DNA from: CAYLOP01 sp964385305
GTDB lineage: Bacteria; Chloroflexota; Anaerolineae; Anaerolineales; E44-bin32
DNA: 26,612 bases
Assembly (NCBI GenBank): GCA_964385305.1
Contig: CAYLOP010000027.1
Coordinates: forward strand, 1 to 26,612
Direction: 5' to 3'
This document shows positions 6,813 to 14,751 of this stretch, in pieces (position 1 is the stretch's first letter; the number at the start of each line of letters is the position of its first letter). Under the pieces are notes generated by a model, which worked only from the letters and a program-made list of their open reading frames with translations, had not been told where the DNA came from and did no database searches. The translations under genes were made by a program, and so were the position numbers.

Positions 6813-8729
6813 ATGATTGAGACTTGGCTCTCGGTTCTTAAAGGTGCAAACCAGATTTTAAATGCCGGCAACGCGATCACTGCCTTCTCGCTGCTGCTCT
6901 ATACCCTTACCTTCAACCGGAAAGAACGTGTTGCTCGATCCTTGGCGCTCCTACTAGGCTGTGTGACGATCGTCTACTTCGGCGATGTTCTCGCAAGCAC
7001 AGCACACTCCGATGCGGAGATCGAGATCTGGTTGCGCCTTCAATGGATCGGGATTGCCTTTCTGCCCTCAACTTACCTTCACCTCTCCGATGCGCTCTTA
7101 GCGGCAACAGGGAGACCATCGCGTGGTCGTCGCCGCATGGTTGTGTGGGTCAGCTATATTCTCGGTGCAGCTAGTCTGGGGTTGGTCGGATTGGGAGGGT
7201 CGCTCGCCCGTGGATTGAATCATACAGATTCGACGGTTTATCTTCAGCCGGGACCGCTCTTTCCACTCTTTCTTGTCTTTCTCATCTTAAGCCTTAGTTT
7301 TGCCGGTATAAACCTATGGCGTTCCTTTAAGCGCTGCCTGACACGCTCAAGTAAGCGGCGAATGCGCTATCTCATGTTTAGTTCTTTCGGACCGATCCTG
7401 GGCTCGTTTCCGTTCTTGATGACAGTCGGACCCGTATTCGGCAACCATCAACTTCTATTCTGGTCTGTGCTCGTTCTCGTGAACGTATTGGTTGCAATAC
7501 AGGTAGTCGTGTTGAGTTATAGCGTAGCTTACTTTGGTGTCAGTTTCCCCGATCGTGTTGTGAAGAGCCGACTGGCTCAATGGATCCTACGCGGACCGGT
7601 TGTCGCTTCGACTGTTTTAGCGGTAACAGTTGTCGTCAATCGACTGGGTCTATTGCTCGGCCTGGAGAACACCCGCGCAGTGCCTTTCGCGATGGTGGCT
7701 GTCCTGCTGTTGCTGCAATACATTATTACACTCATACGGCCAACCATTGAACGCTGGTTTTTCTACGGAGAGGACCGCGACGATATCGCGCGCCTGCAAT
7801 TGTTGGAAGAACGGTTACTGACGGGCGGTGACCTGCGACAATTCCTCGAATCCGTTTTAAATGCATGTTGTGACGTTGTGGGGGTGGACTCTGCATTTAT
7901 CGCTGTGGTTGGAGCGGAAGGGTTGGAGCTCGAGGTGTCGGTAGGCCCTGAAGATCCTCTTCGTGGGTCTGAAGAATTGTCTCCATTAATTGTCTCACAG
8001 GAGACAAAACGGTTCGAAAGCCTGGGCGCGGTTTTTTCATGGGATGTCTATTGGCTCATCCCCCTACGGCTTATAGAGCCTGAAGAGGTGCTTGGCATCC
8101 TGGGGGTACGCGCTCGGAACGAAGAGCCGAATTTCATGCCGGAAGAGGAAGCGAGCCTAAATATCCTCCTTGAGCGTGCTACCATCGCGTTAGCTGATCG
8201 TTTGCTTCAGCGAGAAGTATTTGAAGTGGTGGATCGCTTGGTTCCCCATGTCGAGGCTGTATTGCGAATGCGCGCTGCGGCTCGGTATGGTGAAGCAGAA
8301 ATGCTTATAGAACCTGTGAATGGGATCCATACTGAGGATGAATTGGCTGCGTTTGTTCGAGAAGCATTGGGGCATTATTGGGGTGGACCACGACTGACAC
8401 AGAGCCCGCTTCTAGATTTAAAGGTTGTGCGCCAGGTTGCTGGGCAGTATGATGATAACGTGGTAAATGCGCTGCGGGCGATCCTTCGTAGAGCTATTGA
8501 GCGTGTTCGACCCGAAGGAGATAGGCGTTTCACTGCGGAATGGATGCTGTACAATATTCTTGAGATGAAATTTTTGCAGGGCCGCAAAGTACGTGATGTT
8601 GCACTGCGTTTGGCCATGTCAGAAGCGGACCTGTATAGGAAACAACTTGTTGCTATCGAAGAAGTAGCGCGTGCGATCGCTGAGATGGAGCGCGATGCTG
8701 TCGCCACCATTCAGGGAAAGGAAGGGTAA
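6813..8729 (+). CDS. Multi-TM sensor with GAF domain and HTH-like C-terminus
   Basis: A 638-residue membrane protein. About nine hydrophobic helices fill residues 1-315. A soluble GAF-like region follows (~335-470; LRQFLESVLNACCDVVGVDSAFIAVV, then IPLRLIEPEEVLGILGV). The C-terminal region (~480-638) is helical and contains no histidine-kinase H, N or G boxes, no GGDEF and no EAL motif. Residues ~575-625 (EWMLYNILEMKFLQGRK, then VRDVALRLAMSEADLYRKQ, then an AIEEVARAI helix) look like a sigma-4-like helix-turn-helix; I recall similar segments in Chloroflexota regulators. It may be a membrane-bound one-component regulator, which is inference. ATG 6813 is preferred to TTG 6810; the ribosome binding site is weak. 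It follows the GNAT gene by 15 bases. Confidence 0.8.
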   Translation: MIETWLSVLKGANQILNAGNAITAFSLLLYTLTFNRKERVARSLALLLGCVTIVYFGDVLASTAHSDAEIEIWLRLQWIGIAFLPSTYLHLSDALLAATGRPSRGRRRMVVWVSYILGAASLGLVGLGGSLARGLNHTDSTVYLQPGPLFPLFLVFLILSLSFAGINLWRSFKRCLTRSSKRRMRYLMFSSFGPILGSFPFLMTVGPVFGNHQLLFWSVLVLVNVLVAIQVVVLSYSVAYFGVSFPDRVVKSRLAQWILRGPVVASTVLAVTVVVNRLGLLLGLENTRAVPFAMVAVLLLLQYIITLIRPTIERWFFYGEDRDDIARLQLLEERLLTGGDLRQFLESVLNACCDVVGVDSAFIAVVGAEGLELEVSVGPEDPLRGSEELSPLIVSQETKRFESLGAVFSWDVYWLIPLRLIEPEEVLGILGVRARNEEPNFMPEEEASLNILLERATIALADRLLQREVFEVVDRLVPHVEAVLRMRAAARYGEAEMLIEPVNGIHTEDELAAFVREALGHYWGGPRLTQSPLLDLKVVRQVAGQYDDNVVNALRAILRRAIERVRPEGDRRFTAEWMLYNILEMKFLQGRKVRDVALRLAMSEADLYRKQLVAIEEVARAIAEMERDAVATIQGKEG

Positions 8730-8772
8730 TTGGAATCAAGGCAGCATGTATGATGTTACAAGAGGAGTATCC

Positions 8773-8829
8773 ATGTATAAATCGAATTCTGGATGCTCGA
8801 CCATGTCGTTTTGCTTGATAGAGGTTTGA
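8773..8829 (+). CDS. 18-codon leader ORF upstream of the S1 gene
   Basis: A short ORF with a strong AGAGGAG ribosome binding site 5 bases before its ATG. It encodes MYKSNSGCSTMSFCLIEV. Its TGA (8827-8829) lies two bases before the ATG (8832) of the S1-domain gene, in a different frame. This arrangement suits translational coupling or leader-peptide control. The peptide resembles no known attenuator peptide that I recognise, so it may be a non-coding coincidence. Confidence 0.4.
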   Translation: MYKSNSGCSTMSFCLIEV

Positions 8830-8831
8830 GA

Positions 8832-9854
8832 ATGACAATCAATGATGGGTTCCTAGAGGAACGGGGGGAGGACGAGTCTCAGCCTGATGAGTCTTGGTGG
8901 GCAGCGGTAATGGAGGATGAGGATCAACATGAACCGCAGGCCTCACGACAAATGGGAGACCAAGTTGAACGGAGTGAAAACCTGGGTAAGCCTGAAGATT
9001 GGGAGTGGGCAAGATGTCTCTACGAAGAGGATGACACGATTGAACTCCCTGTGATTGGCTATAACCGTGGCGGTCTCTTGGTTGAGGCGCGCAGTTTACG
9101 AGGTTTCATCCCAATTTCTCACTTGGTCGCTATACAACCAGCAGTCGAAGAAGACGTTCGAAGTGAGCAGCTCTCCGTAATGGTGGGCACAAAACTTACA
9201 CTGAAAGTCATCGAGTTCGATTGTGATCGGGGGAGACTGGTATTCTCGGAGCGCGCTGCGCTTGCTGGACCAGGAAAACGAGTCGAACTCCTTTCGTCAT
9301 TGAGGGCTGGTGAATGTGTCTGCGGTAAAGTGACGAATATCACACGCTTCGGTGTCTTCGTTGATTTGGGGGGTGTGGAAGGATTGGTTCATGTCTCCGA
9401 GCTCTCATGGGGACGCGTCCGGCATCCTAGTGATGTTTTAAGGTGTGGAGAGGAAATTGAAGTCCAGGTTCTCTCCGTGGATCGAGATCAAGGGCGTGTG
9501 GCGTTGAGTCTTAAGGAGTTGCTTCCCGATCCTTGGATGATGGTAGAAGAGCGATACAATGTCGGTGAAATCGTCGAAGGTGTCGTTACCAACGTTGTTA
9601 AATTTGGCGCGTTTGTAGGCATTGAAAAAGGGTTGGAAGGTCTCATCCATGTTTCAGAACTAGGCGATGGAAGTATGCTCCACCCGAGAAATGTCGTCAG
9701 TGAGGGAGAGACGGTTCGTGTTCGTATTATCCACATCAATGCCTCAGAACGTCGCTTAGGACTAAGCCTACGCCAGGTATCTCAACACACGCATCAAAGC
9801 GAACAGGACTCACCGGAATCAACTGAAGATACAGATTATTTACCCTCTTACTAA
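8832..9854 (+). CDS. S1 RNA-binding repeat protein (ribosomal S1-like)
   Basis: A 340-residue protein with three S1 (OB-fold) repeats: a divergent one at ~60-140 and two typical ones at ~157-226 and ~243-316. The typical pair carry the signatures G.V.NI.RFGVFVDLGGVEGLVHVSEL and G.V.NVVKFGAFVGIEKGLEGLIHVSEL, each ending in a V.LSLK/LSLR strand. Such proteins bind single-stranded mRNA and help translation initiation, as short S1 homologues do, but may instead act in RNA turnover. The N-terminal ~55 residues and the C-terminal ~25 are acidic and low in complexity. ATG 8832 has GAGG upstream; an in-frame ATG at 8793 would overlap the leader ORF and has no ribosome binding site. Confidence 0.88.
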   Translation: MTINDGFLEERGEDESQPDESWWAAVMEDEDQHEPQASRQMGDQVERSENLGKPEDWEWARCLYEEDDTIELPVIGYNRGGLLVEARSLRGFIPISHLVAIQPAVEEDVRSEQLSVMVGTKLTLKVIEFDCDRGRLVFSERAALAGPGKRVELLSSLRAGECVCGKVTNITRFGVFVDLGGVEGLVHVSELSWGRVRHPSDVLRCGEEIEVQVLSVDRDQGRVALSLKELLPDPWMMVEERYNVGEIVEGVVTNVVKFGAFVGIEKGLEGLIHVSELGDGSMLHPRNVVSEGETVRVRIIHINASERRLGLSLRQVSQHTHQSEQDSPESTEDTDYLPSY

Positions 9855-9879
9855 TACGGTCTGTGGGACGACTCTCTGG

Positions 9880-9900
9880 AGGTGCGCTTCCATAGCACCT
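9880..9900 (+). terminator. Weak hairpin between the S1 gene and ftsK
   Basis: AGGTGC (9880-9885) pairs with GCACCT (9895-9900) around a 9-base loop and is followed by TCTTT. It lies 26 bases after the S1 gene stop. The stem is short and the T-run broken, so termination would be weak at best. Confidence 0.3.
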
Positions 9901-9928
9901 TCTTTGAGATTCATCGTTGTGGAAGGGA

Positions 9929-12166
9929 ATGGCAGAAAAACGTTCTAGATTGCCGAAGCGTGAATCCGGCGGCCAGCATCAGGCTGGAGTGGACACGCCC
10001 AAGTGGTGGATGTACCTCGAGCGTGCGCTTGTGTACGCCGATGATCTAGGTGCGGTTCTCCTGGTCGCAGCTTCCGTCATCACTTTGCTCGGAATCCTCA
10101 ACCTGACGCATGGACATTTAATCGATCCCTGGTCGGATTTCATCCAGCGATGGTTGGGATGGGGGGCCATCGTGATTCCGGTCGCGATGGCAATCTGTGC
10201 AGCTGCGTTATTCTACCGCAGACAAGATCAGCCTTTCCAGGTAGATTGGCTGCGCGTGATCGCTATGGAGATGTGCCTTGTTGGATTGCTGGGGCTGCTC
10301 TCCATCCTCGATGGGTTGGATCTGCCCCGCGCCGAAGCCGGCTACGGAGGTGGGCTTGTTGGTTGGGGGGTTGCTACGCTTCTTGGGGACATACTTGGCG
10401 TAGTTGGGAGGGCGCTTTGCCTGCTCTTGATGACGCTTGCGTTCGGGGCATATGGTCTCGGTGAGGGGATCAAGCAATTCCAGAACTGGATACGCCGCCT
10501 TAGTCGAGGACAGCTCCCCCAAGGGGAAATATCCGCCGGGGAGGAAGCTCCATTCACGCTTCTAGTGCAGGTCGAGCCGTCCACTCAATCTGCCCCCAAA
10601 CCTCCCACACGCTTGCCGCGCGAATACCGCAAATCCTTCAAAGTTAAAGCGCTTCCCGATGAACGACCTGTGAGACCGGCGAGTCGCCAGGAAAACCTGC
10701 CTCCTTTGGATATCCTCGTAGAGGGAAAGATAGCCCAGGTGACTTCAAAGGAGATAAATCTTGCCGCAGGTTTGATCGAGAAAACGCTTGCCGATTTTGG
10801 GCTCCCGGCTCGTGTCGTAGATTTTCGCACGGGTCCGACGGTCACCCAGTTTGCTGTTGAACCGGGCTACATCGAACATCTGAACGGCGATCGCAAGCTG
10901 CGTAGACAAAAAGTTCGGGTCTCCCAGATCTCAGCGCTTGCCAACGACCTCGCCCTCGCACTCTCTGCGCCGACCCTGCGAATCGAAGCGCCAGTTCCTG
11001 GGAAATCCTATGTCGGCATTGAGGTACCGAATCGGCGTCCCGCACAGGTTCGCCTCCGCACGATTCTTGAATCCGAAGCCTTCCAATCCATCTCCTCGCC
11101 CCTAACCATCGCGCTCGGACGTGGTGTCGCGGGCTCGGCGGTGGCTGCAGATCTTGCCGCGATGCCCCATCTGCTCATCGCGGGTACTACCGGCTCAGGA
11201 AAATCCGTTTGCATCGCGGCCATAGCCACATGTCTGGCGACCGAGAACTCCCCGGAGGATCTTCGTATCATCATGGTGGATCCTAAGATGGTGGAATTGC
11301 TACGCTTCAACGGCTTGCCGCACTTGTATGGAAAAGTCGAGACGGAATTAGACCGCATCCTCGGAGTCTTACGCTGGTGCACAGTCGAAATGGACCGCCG
11401 CTATCGACTTCTGGAAGAGGCGAAGGCGCGCGATCTTGAAGCCTACAATCAGCGTATACGCCGGAGACGGAACGGCGAACGTCTCCCACGCATTGTAGTC
11501 ATGATCGATGAGCTTGCAGACTTGATGATGATGGCTCCCGATCAAACCGAACATACGTTGGTCCGGCTTGCACAAATGGCGCGCGCTACGGGCATCCACC
11601 TTGTACTCGCCACACAGCGGCCCAGCACAGATATTCTTACAGGTCTGATCAAAGCTAATTTCCCTGCGCGCATCTCCTTTGCAGTAGCTTCCGGCGTGGA
11701 TTCACGCGTTATTTTGGACTCACCCGGAGCGGAGACACTTCTGGGGTCCGGCGATATGCTTTTTCTCTCCCCTGAGACATCCGCAACCGTGCGTTTACAA
11801 GGCGTGTACGTCGAGGATCGTGAGATCGAGGCACTGGTTGAATTTTGGCAGAAAGAGCAGGGGAGTCTCACAGAGAGTGTCACGGCGCCATGGGAGGCGT
11901 TGCTTGAACGGCAAGAGATGCTCGAAGATCGTGACGAGATTCTCGAGCAAGCGATCGAGCTCGTCCGCCGACGGCGAGAGGCGAGTGCATCCATGCTTCA
12001 GCGAGCGCTGCGTGTAGGCTATCCTCGTGCAGCCAGACTGATGGATGAACTCGAAGAGTTGGGTGTTGTGGGACGTTCCCAAAGTGGCGGAAGGACGCGT
12101 GAGGTGTTAATCGGCGAAGACGAGGATCCATTAGCACCAGAAGAGGATGACAATCATGCGACTTGA
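9929..12166 (+). CDS. ftsK: DNA translocase FtsK/SpoIIIE
   Basis: A 745-residue septum-located ATP-driven DNA pump that clears chromosome ends during division. The N-terminus has four or five membrane helices (~35-185). After a linker come the alpha and beta motor parts with Walker A GTTGSGKS at 419-426, the DPKMVELLRFNGLPHL block, Walker B VVMIDELAD with Asp527-Glu528, and LATQRPSTDILTGLIKANFP. A winged-helix gamma domain (~669-735), which reads polar guide sequences in the family, follows. The N-terminal linker is short compared with E. coli FtsK, so it resembles SpoIIIE. ATG 9929 sits close to a GGAAGGGA ribosome binding site; an in-frame TTG at 9917 is an alternative. The C-terminal tail is acidic. 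Confidence 0.95.
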   Translation: MAEKRSRLPKRESGGQHQAGVDTPKWWMYLERALVYADDLGAVLLVAASVITLLGILNLTHGHLIDPWSDFIQRWLGWGAIVIPVAMAICAAALFYRRQDQPFQVDWLRVIAMEMCLVGLLGLLSILDGLDLPRAEAGYGGGLVGWGVATLLGDILGVVGRALCLLLMTLAFGAYGLGEGIKQFQNWIRRLSRGQLPQGEISAGEEAPFTLLVQVEPSTQSAPKPPTRLPREYRKSFKVKALPDERPVRPASRQENLPPLDILVEGKIAQVTSKEINLAAGLIEKTLADFGLPARVVDFRTGPTVTQFAVEPGYIEHLNGDRKLRRQKVRVSQISALANDLALALSAPTLRIEAPVPGKSYVGIEVPNRRPAQVRLRTILESEAFQSISSPLTIALGRGVAGSAVAADLAAMPHLLIAGTTGSGKSVCIAAIATCLATENSPEDLRIIMVDPKMVELLRFNGLPHLYGKVETELDRILGVLRWCTVEMDRRYRLLEEAKARDLEAYNQRIRRRRNGERLPRIVVMIDELADLMMMAPDQTEHTLVRLAQMARATGIHLVLATQRPSTDILTGLIKANFPARISFAVASGVDSRVILDSPGAETLLGSGDMLFLSPETSATVRLQGVYVEDREIEALVEFWQKEQGSLTESVTAPWEALLERQEMLEDRDEILEQAIELVRRRREASASMLQRALRVGYPRAARLMDELEELGVVGRSQSGGRTREVLIGEDEDPLAPEEDDNHAT

Positions 12167-12225
12167 CTCGTACCCTCACCCGCGTTAGCATTTGAACCAA
12201 TTCCAGCTAAAGCAAGGAGCGGTCA

Positions 12226-12843
12226 ATGCGAGCGGACGACACAGTCCAACCTGTTAGCCCCACCTTTACTGAAATCCTGCGTGTCAAACTCAAAGGGGTA
12301 GTGGAACCCGTTGCGCATATTTTGAATCGCCTGGGGATCGCACCCAACACCATCTCACTTGCAGGATTGGTCGGGAATTTTATTGGCGCGATGTTCCTCG
12401 CGCGCGGGAATTTCCTGGTAGGGGGGTTGATTGTGCTCGCGACGGGACCATTAGATGCGCTAGATGGGACCATGGCTCGTCTCCGTGGTGAGGCCACAGA
12501 TTTTGGTGCATTTGTCGATTCCGTTGTGGACCGGTATATCGAACTGGTGATATTTGGGGGTTTACTTTTTTACTATCTCCATCAATTCGAGATGCTTCTA
12601 TCGGCGCTGACCTTTATCGCAGCTTGCGGAACAGTTTTAACCTCCTATGTCAAAGCCAGGGCAGAAGCATTAGGATTTCATGCAAAGAGGGGCATCTTGA
12701 CGCGTGCGGAACGCTTTATCGTATTGGCGCCCTGCTTGATTCTAAATCGGCCACAAATTGCGATCGTCATTATCGCCATATTCGCCAACATCACGGCATT
12801 ACAACGCATATACTTTGTCCGACGTCAGGCTTATAAAGATTAG
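12226..12843 (+). CDS. CDP-alcohol phosphatidyltransferase
   Basis: A 205-residue membrane enzyme that transfers a phosphatidyl group from a CDP-lipid to an alcohol in phospholipid synthesis. The catalytic signature D-x2-D-G-x2-A-R-x8-G-x3-D-x3-D is exact: Asp77, Asp80-Gly81, Ala84-Arg85, Gly94, Asp98, Asp102. The remainder is hydrophobic with about five or six helices. The APNTISLAGL block and SYVKARAEALG are reminiscent of inositol-phosphate-type enzymes (actinobacterial PIP synthase, archaetidylinositol-phosphate synthase) rather than classic PgsA, but the head group cannot be assigned. AAGGAG precedes the ATG. lgt follows after 11 bases, suggesting co-transcription. Confidence 0.92.
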   Translation: MRADDTVQPVSPTFTEILRVKLKGVVEPVAHILNRLGIAPNTISLAGLVGNFIGAMFLARGNFLVGGLIVLATGPLDALDGTMARLRGEATDFGAFVDSVVDRYIELVIFGGLLFYYLHQFEMLLSALTFIAACGTVLTSYVKARAEALGFHAKRGILTRAERFIVLAPCLILNRPQIAIVIIAIFANITALQRIYFVRRQAYKD

Positions 12844-12854
12844 AGGTTTTCCTC

Positions 12855-13667
12855 ATGCGATTTGACCCTTATGGCCTTCATATTGGATTCCTGTATTTTC
12901 GATATTACGGCATCATTATCATGCTCGGTGCGGTTGCCGCAGCATTCTTGGGAAGATGGATGCTTAGCAAGAAGGGGAAAGACCCAGAAATCGTGTGGGA
13001 TGCACTCATATGGTTGCTGATCTTTGGGATCATCGGAGCTCGTCTGTATCATATTTTCACACCCTCTCAGAGCTTGCTCGACCAAGGCATCGATACGATG
13101 TGGTATCTTCGTCATCCCTTGGCCATCCTCACGACCTGGCAGGGGGGCTTGGGGATGCCGGGTGCGCTGATTGGCGGTGTGTTCGGACTTTACCTGTTTA
13201 CCCGCCGACGTCAGATCGATTTGATGATGCTGCTCGATGCGGCATCGCCGGGCGTTGCCTTAGCCCAAGCTATCGGCCGCTGGGGCAATTTCATCAACCA
13301 GGAATTGTATGGACCTCCTACGGATCTTCCTTGGAAGATCTACATCCGCCCGGAGAATCGTATGCAAGGCTATCAATCCGCTGAGTATTTCCATCCGCTC
13401 TTCCTGTATGAATCGCTCTGGAACCTCGCGAACATGGCTTTTCTTCTGCTCCTATGGCGGAAGTTGGGCGATCGTTTGAAATCCGGCGATTTATTTCTGA
13501 GTTACTTGATCACCTATCCATTAGGAAGATTTCTCCTGGAGTTTATCCGGTTGGATTATGTTCCCATTTGGGGGATCAACTTCAATCAGATGTTCATGTT
13601 GCTTGTGGCTTTGGTGAGTGCGGGCGCGCTATTTTTCCGCCATCGCAGGAAAGGGAAGCCTGCCTAG
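12855..13667 (+). CDS. lgt: Prolipoprotein diacylglyceryl transferase
   Basis: A 270-residue integral membrane enzyme that moves diacylglycerol from phosphatidylglycerol to the lipobox cysteine of preprolipoproteins. The Lgt signature GRWGNFINQELYG starts at residue 141, with the essential arginine and asparagine present; the GLGMPGALIGG and HPLFLYES segments are also conserved. Roughly seven membrane helices are visible, with a basic C-terminus. GAGG precedes the ATG. Its position just after a phospholipid-synthesis gene fits a shared lipid substrate pool. The CAP-domain protein at 120-767 could be a client. Confidence 0.95.
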   Translation: MRFDPYGLHIGFLYFRYYGIIIMLGAVAAAFLGRWMLSKKGKDPEIVWDALIWLLIFGIIGARLYHIFTPSQSLLDQGIDTMWYLRHPLAILTTWQGGLGMPGALIGGVFGLYLFTRRRQIDLMMLLDAASPGVALAQAIGRWGNFINQELYGPPTDLPWKIYIRPENRMQGYQSAEYFHPLFLYESLWNLANMAFLLLLWRKLGDRLKSGDLFLSYLITYPLGRFLLEFIRLDYVPIWGINFNQMFMLLVALVSAGALFFRHRRKGKPA

Positions 13668-13711
13668 AACACAAAACAAGCGCGTGGCAGCATTTGGATT
13701 TACTGATTACT

Positions 13712-13732
13712 GAGCGGGCTTCTTGCCCGCTC
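13712..13732 (+). terminator. Terminator hairpin after lgt
   Basis: GAGCGGGC (13712-13719) pairs with GCCCGCTC (13725-13732) in a perfect 8-bp GC-rich stem with a 5-base loop, followed by GTATTCTT. The T-rich tail is short and imperfect. It lies 44 bases after the lgt stop and before the ABC promoter, as expected for a terminator. Confidence 0.65.
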
Positions 13733-13758
13733 GTATTCTTAGTGGGACGCGTGGCTCA

Positions 13759-13787
13759 TTGAGGGCACCCTCCCCCGATGCTATAAT
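13759..13787 (+). promoter_or_regulatory. Strong promoter of the ABC exporter genes
   Basis: TTGAGG (13759-13764), a 17-bp spacer, then TATAAT (13782-13787) with TGC before it (an extended -10). This is the best sigma-70-type promoter in the window. Transcription would start about 7-8 bases after the -10, at the ATG at 13795, giving a leaderless mRNA. Confidence 0.75.
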
Positions 13788-13794
13788 GCTTCGG

Positions 13795-14751
13795 ATGGCA
13801 TCGATGGACATACTGATCGAAACCGATGATCTGACCAAACAGTTTGGAACGCTTACAGCTGTTGATAGCGTCTCGCTGCGTGTGCGTGCGGGTGAGGTCT
13901 TGGCGTTGCTAGGACCGAATGGCGCGGGAAAGACAACGACGATCCGCATGCTGGCGTCCATCCTACGCCCTACAAGAGGGCGTGTCAAAATCCTGGGCTA
14001 CGACGCTGCTCGAAACCCAATAGAGATCCGTAGATGTGTCGGGTTGCTTACCGAACAGCACGGTCTCTATACACGCATGCGCGCCGCGGAGTATCTTGAG
14101 TTCTTCGGACTTACGTATGGGGTATCTGAAAAGGAGATCAAGGAACGCTGTGAGGAGCTCCTGACACGCTATGGTCTGGATGCGGCAAACCATCTCCGAC
14201 TGGGTCAGTATTCCAAAGGCATGCGGCAGAAGCTCGCGCTCGTACGTGCGATGATCCATGATCCGGCTGTACTTCTCCTCGACGAACCAACCTCTGCCAT
14301 GGATCCCGCTAGTGCTCACCTTGTGCGTGAGAGCATAGCAGGGCTACGTTCAGAGGCACGAGCTATCGTCGTTTGTACGCATAACCTGCACGAAGCCGGG
14401 CAATTGGCTGACCGAATCGCCATCATCCATCGCGGGAGGATTATTGCCAACGGTACGCCCCAGCAACTTAAACACGATTCCATTGGCGACCCAATCATGG
14501 AATTACGTCTGGTGGGGTCGTTGGACGATGTGATGAACGTGTTGCCTCCCGGGTTGAAGATTGTGGCAACTGGACCAGGCTGGGTGCGTTATCAGGTCGC
14601 AAAGCCTGAGGAAGTCAACCCGATTGTGTTGCAGGCTATGGCAGAAGCTAGGATCCCTGTGGTGACGCTTTCAGAGGTGGAACGAAGTCTCGAAGATGTC
14701 TATCTTCGGGTTGTCGCCCATGAAGAAACGAACATGGGAGGAGCGGCATGA
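13795..14751 (+). CDS. ABC transporter ATP-binding protein (NatA/CcmA-like)
   Basis: A 318-residue ATPase subunit of an ABC-2-type exporter. Walker A GPNGAGKT is at 40-47, the signature YSKGMRQK at 139-146, and Walker B LLLDEP ends near Glu164 and Pro165. The SAMD D-loop follows, and the H-loop histidine is His196. A ~90-residue C-terminal extension ending in SLEDVYLRVV is typical of drug, Na+ or polysaccharide exporter ATPases. The substrate is unknown. ATG 13795 is chosen because the -10 box covers any earlier start; ATG 13804 is an alternative. The stop overlaps the permease start (ATGA), so the two are translationally coupled. Confidence 0.94.
   Translation: MASMDILIETDDLTKQFGTLTAVDSVSLRVRAGEVLALLGPNGAGKTTTIRMLASILRPTRGRVKILGYDAARNPIEIRRCVGLLTEQHGLYTRMRAAEYLEFFGLTYGVSEKEIKERCEELLTRYGLDAANHLRLGQYSKGMRQKLALVRAMIHDPAVLLLDEPTSAMDPASAHLVRESIAGLRSEARAIVVCTHNLHEAGQLADRIAIIHRGRIIANGTPQQLKHDSIGDPIMELRLVGSLDDVMNVLPPGLKIVATGPGWVRYQVAKPEEVNPIVLQAMAEARIPVVTLSEVERSLEDVYLRVVAHEETNMGGAA

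Noticed and set aside
11542..11994. 150-codon minus-strand ORF
   Set aside because: Opposite the ftsK motor region; Ser/Arg-rich shadow with no ribosome binding site or family match.
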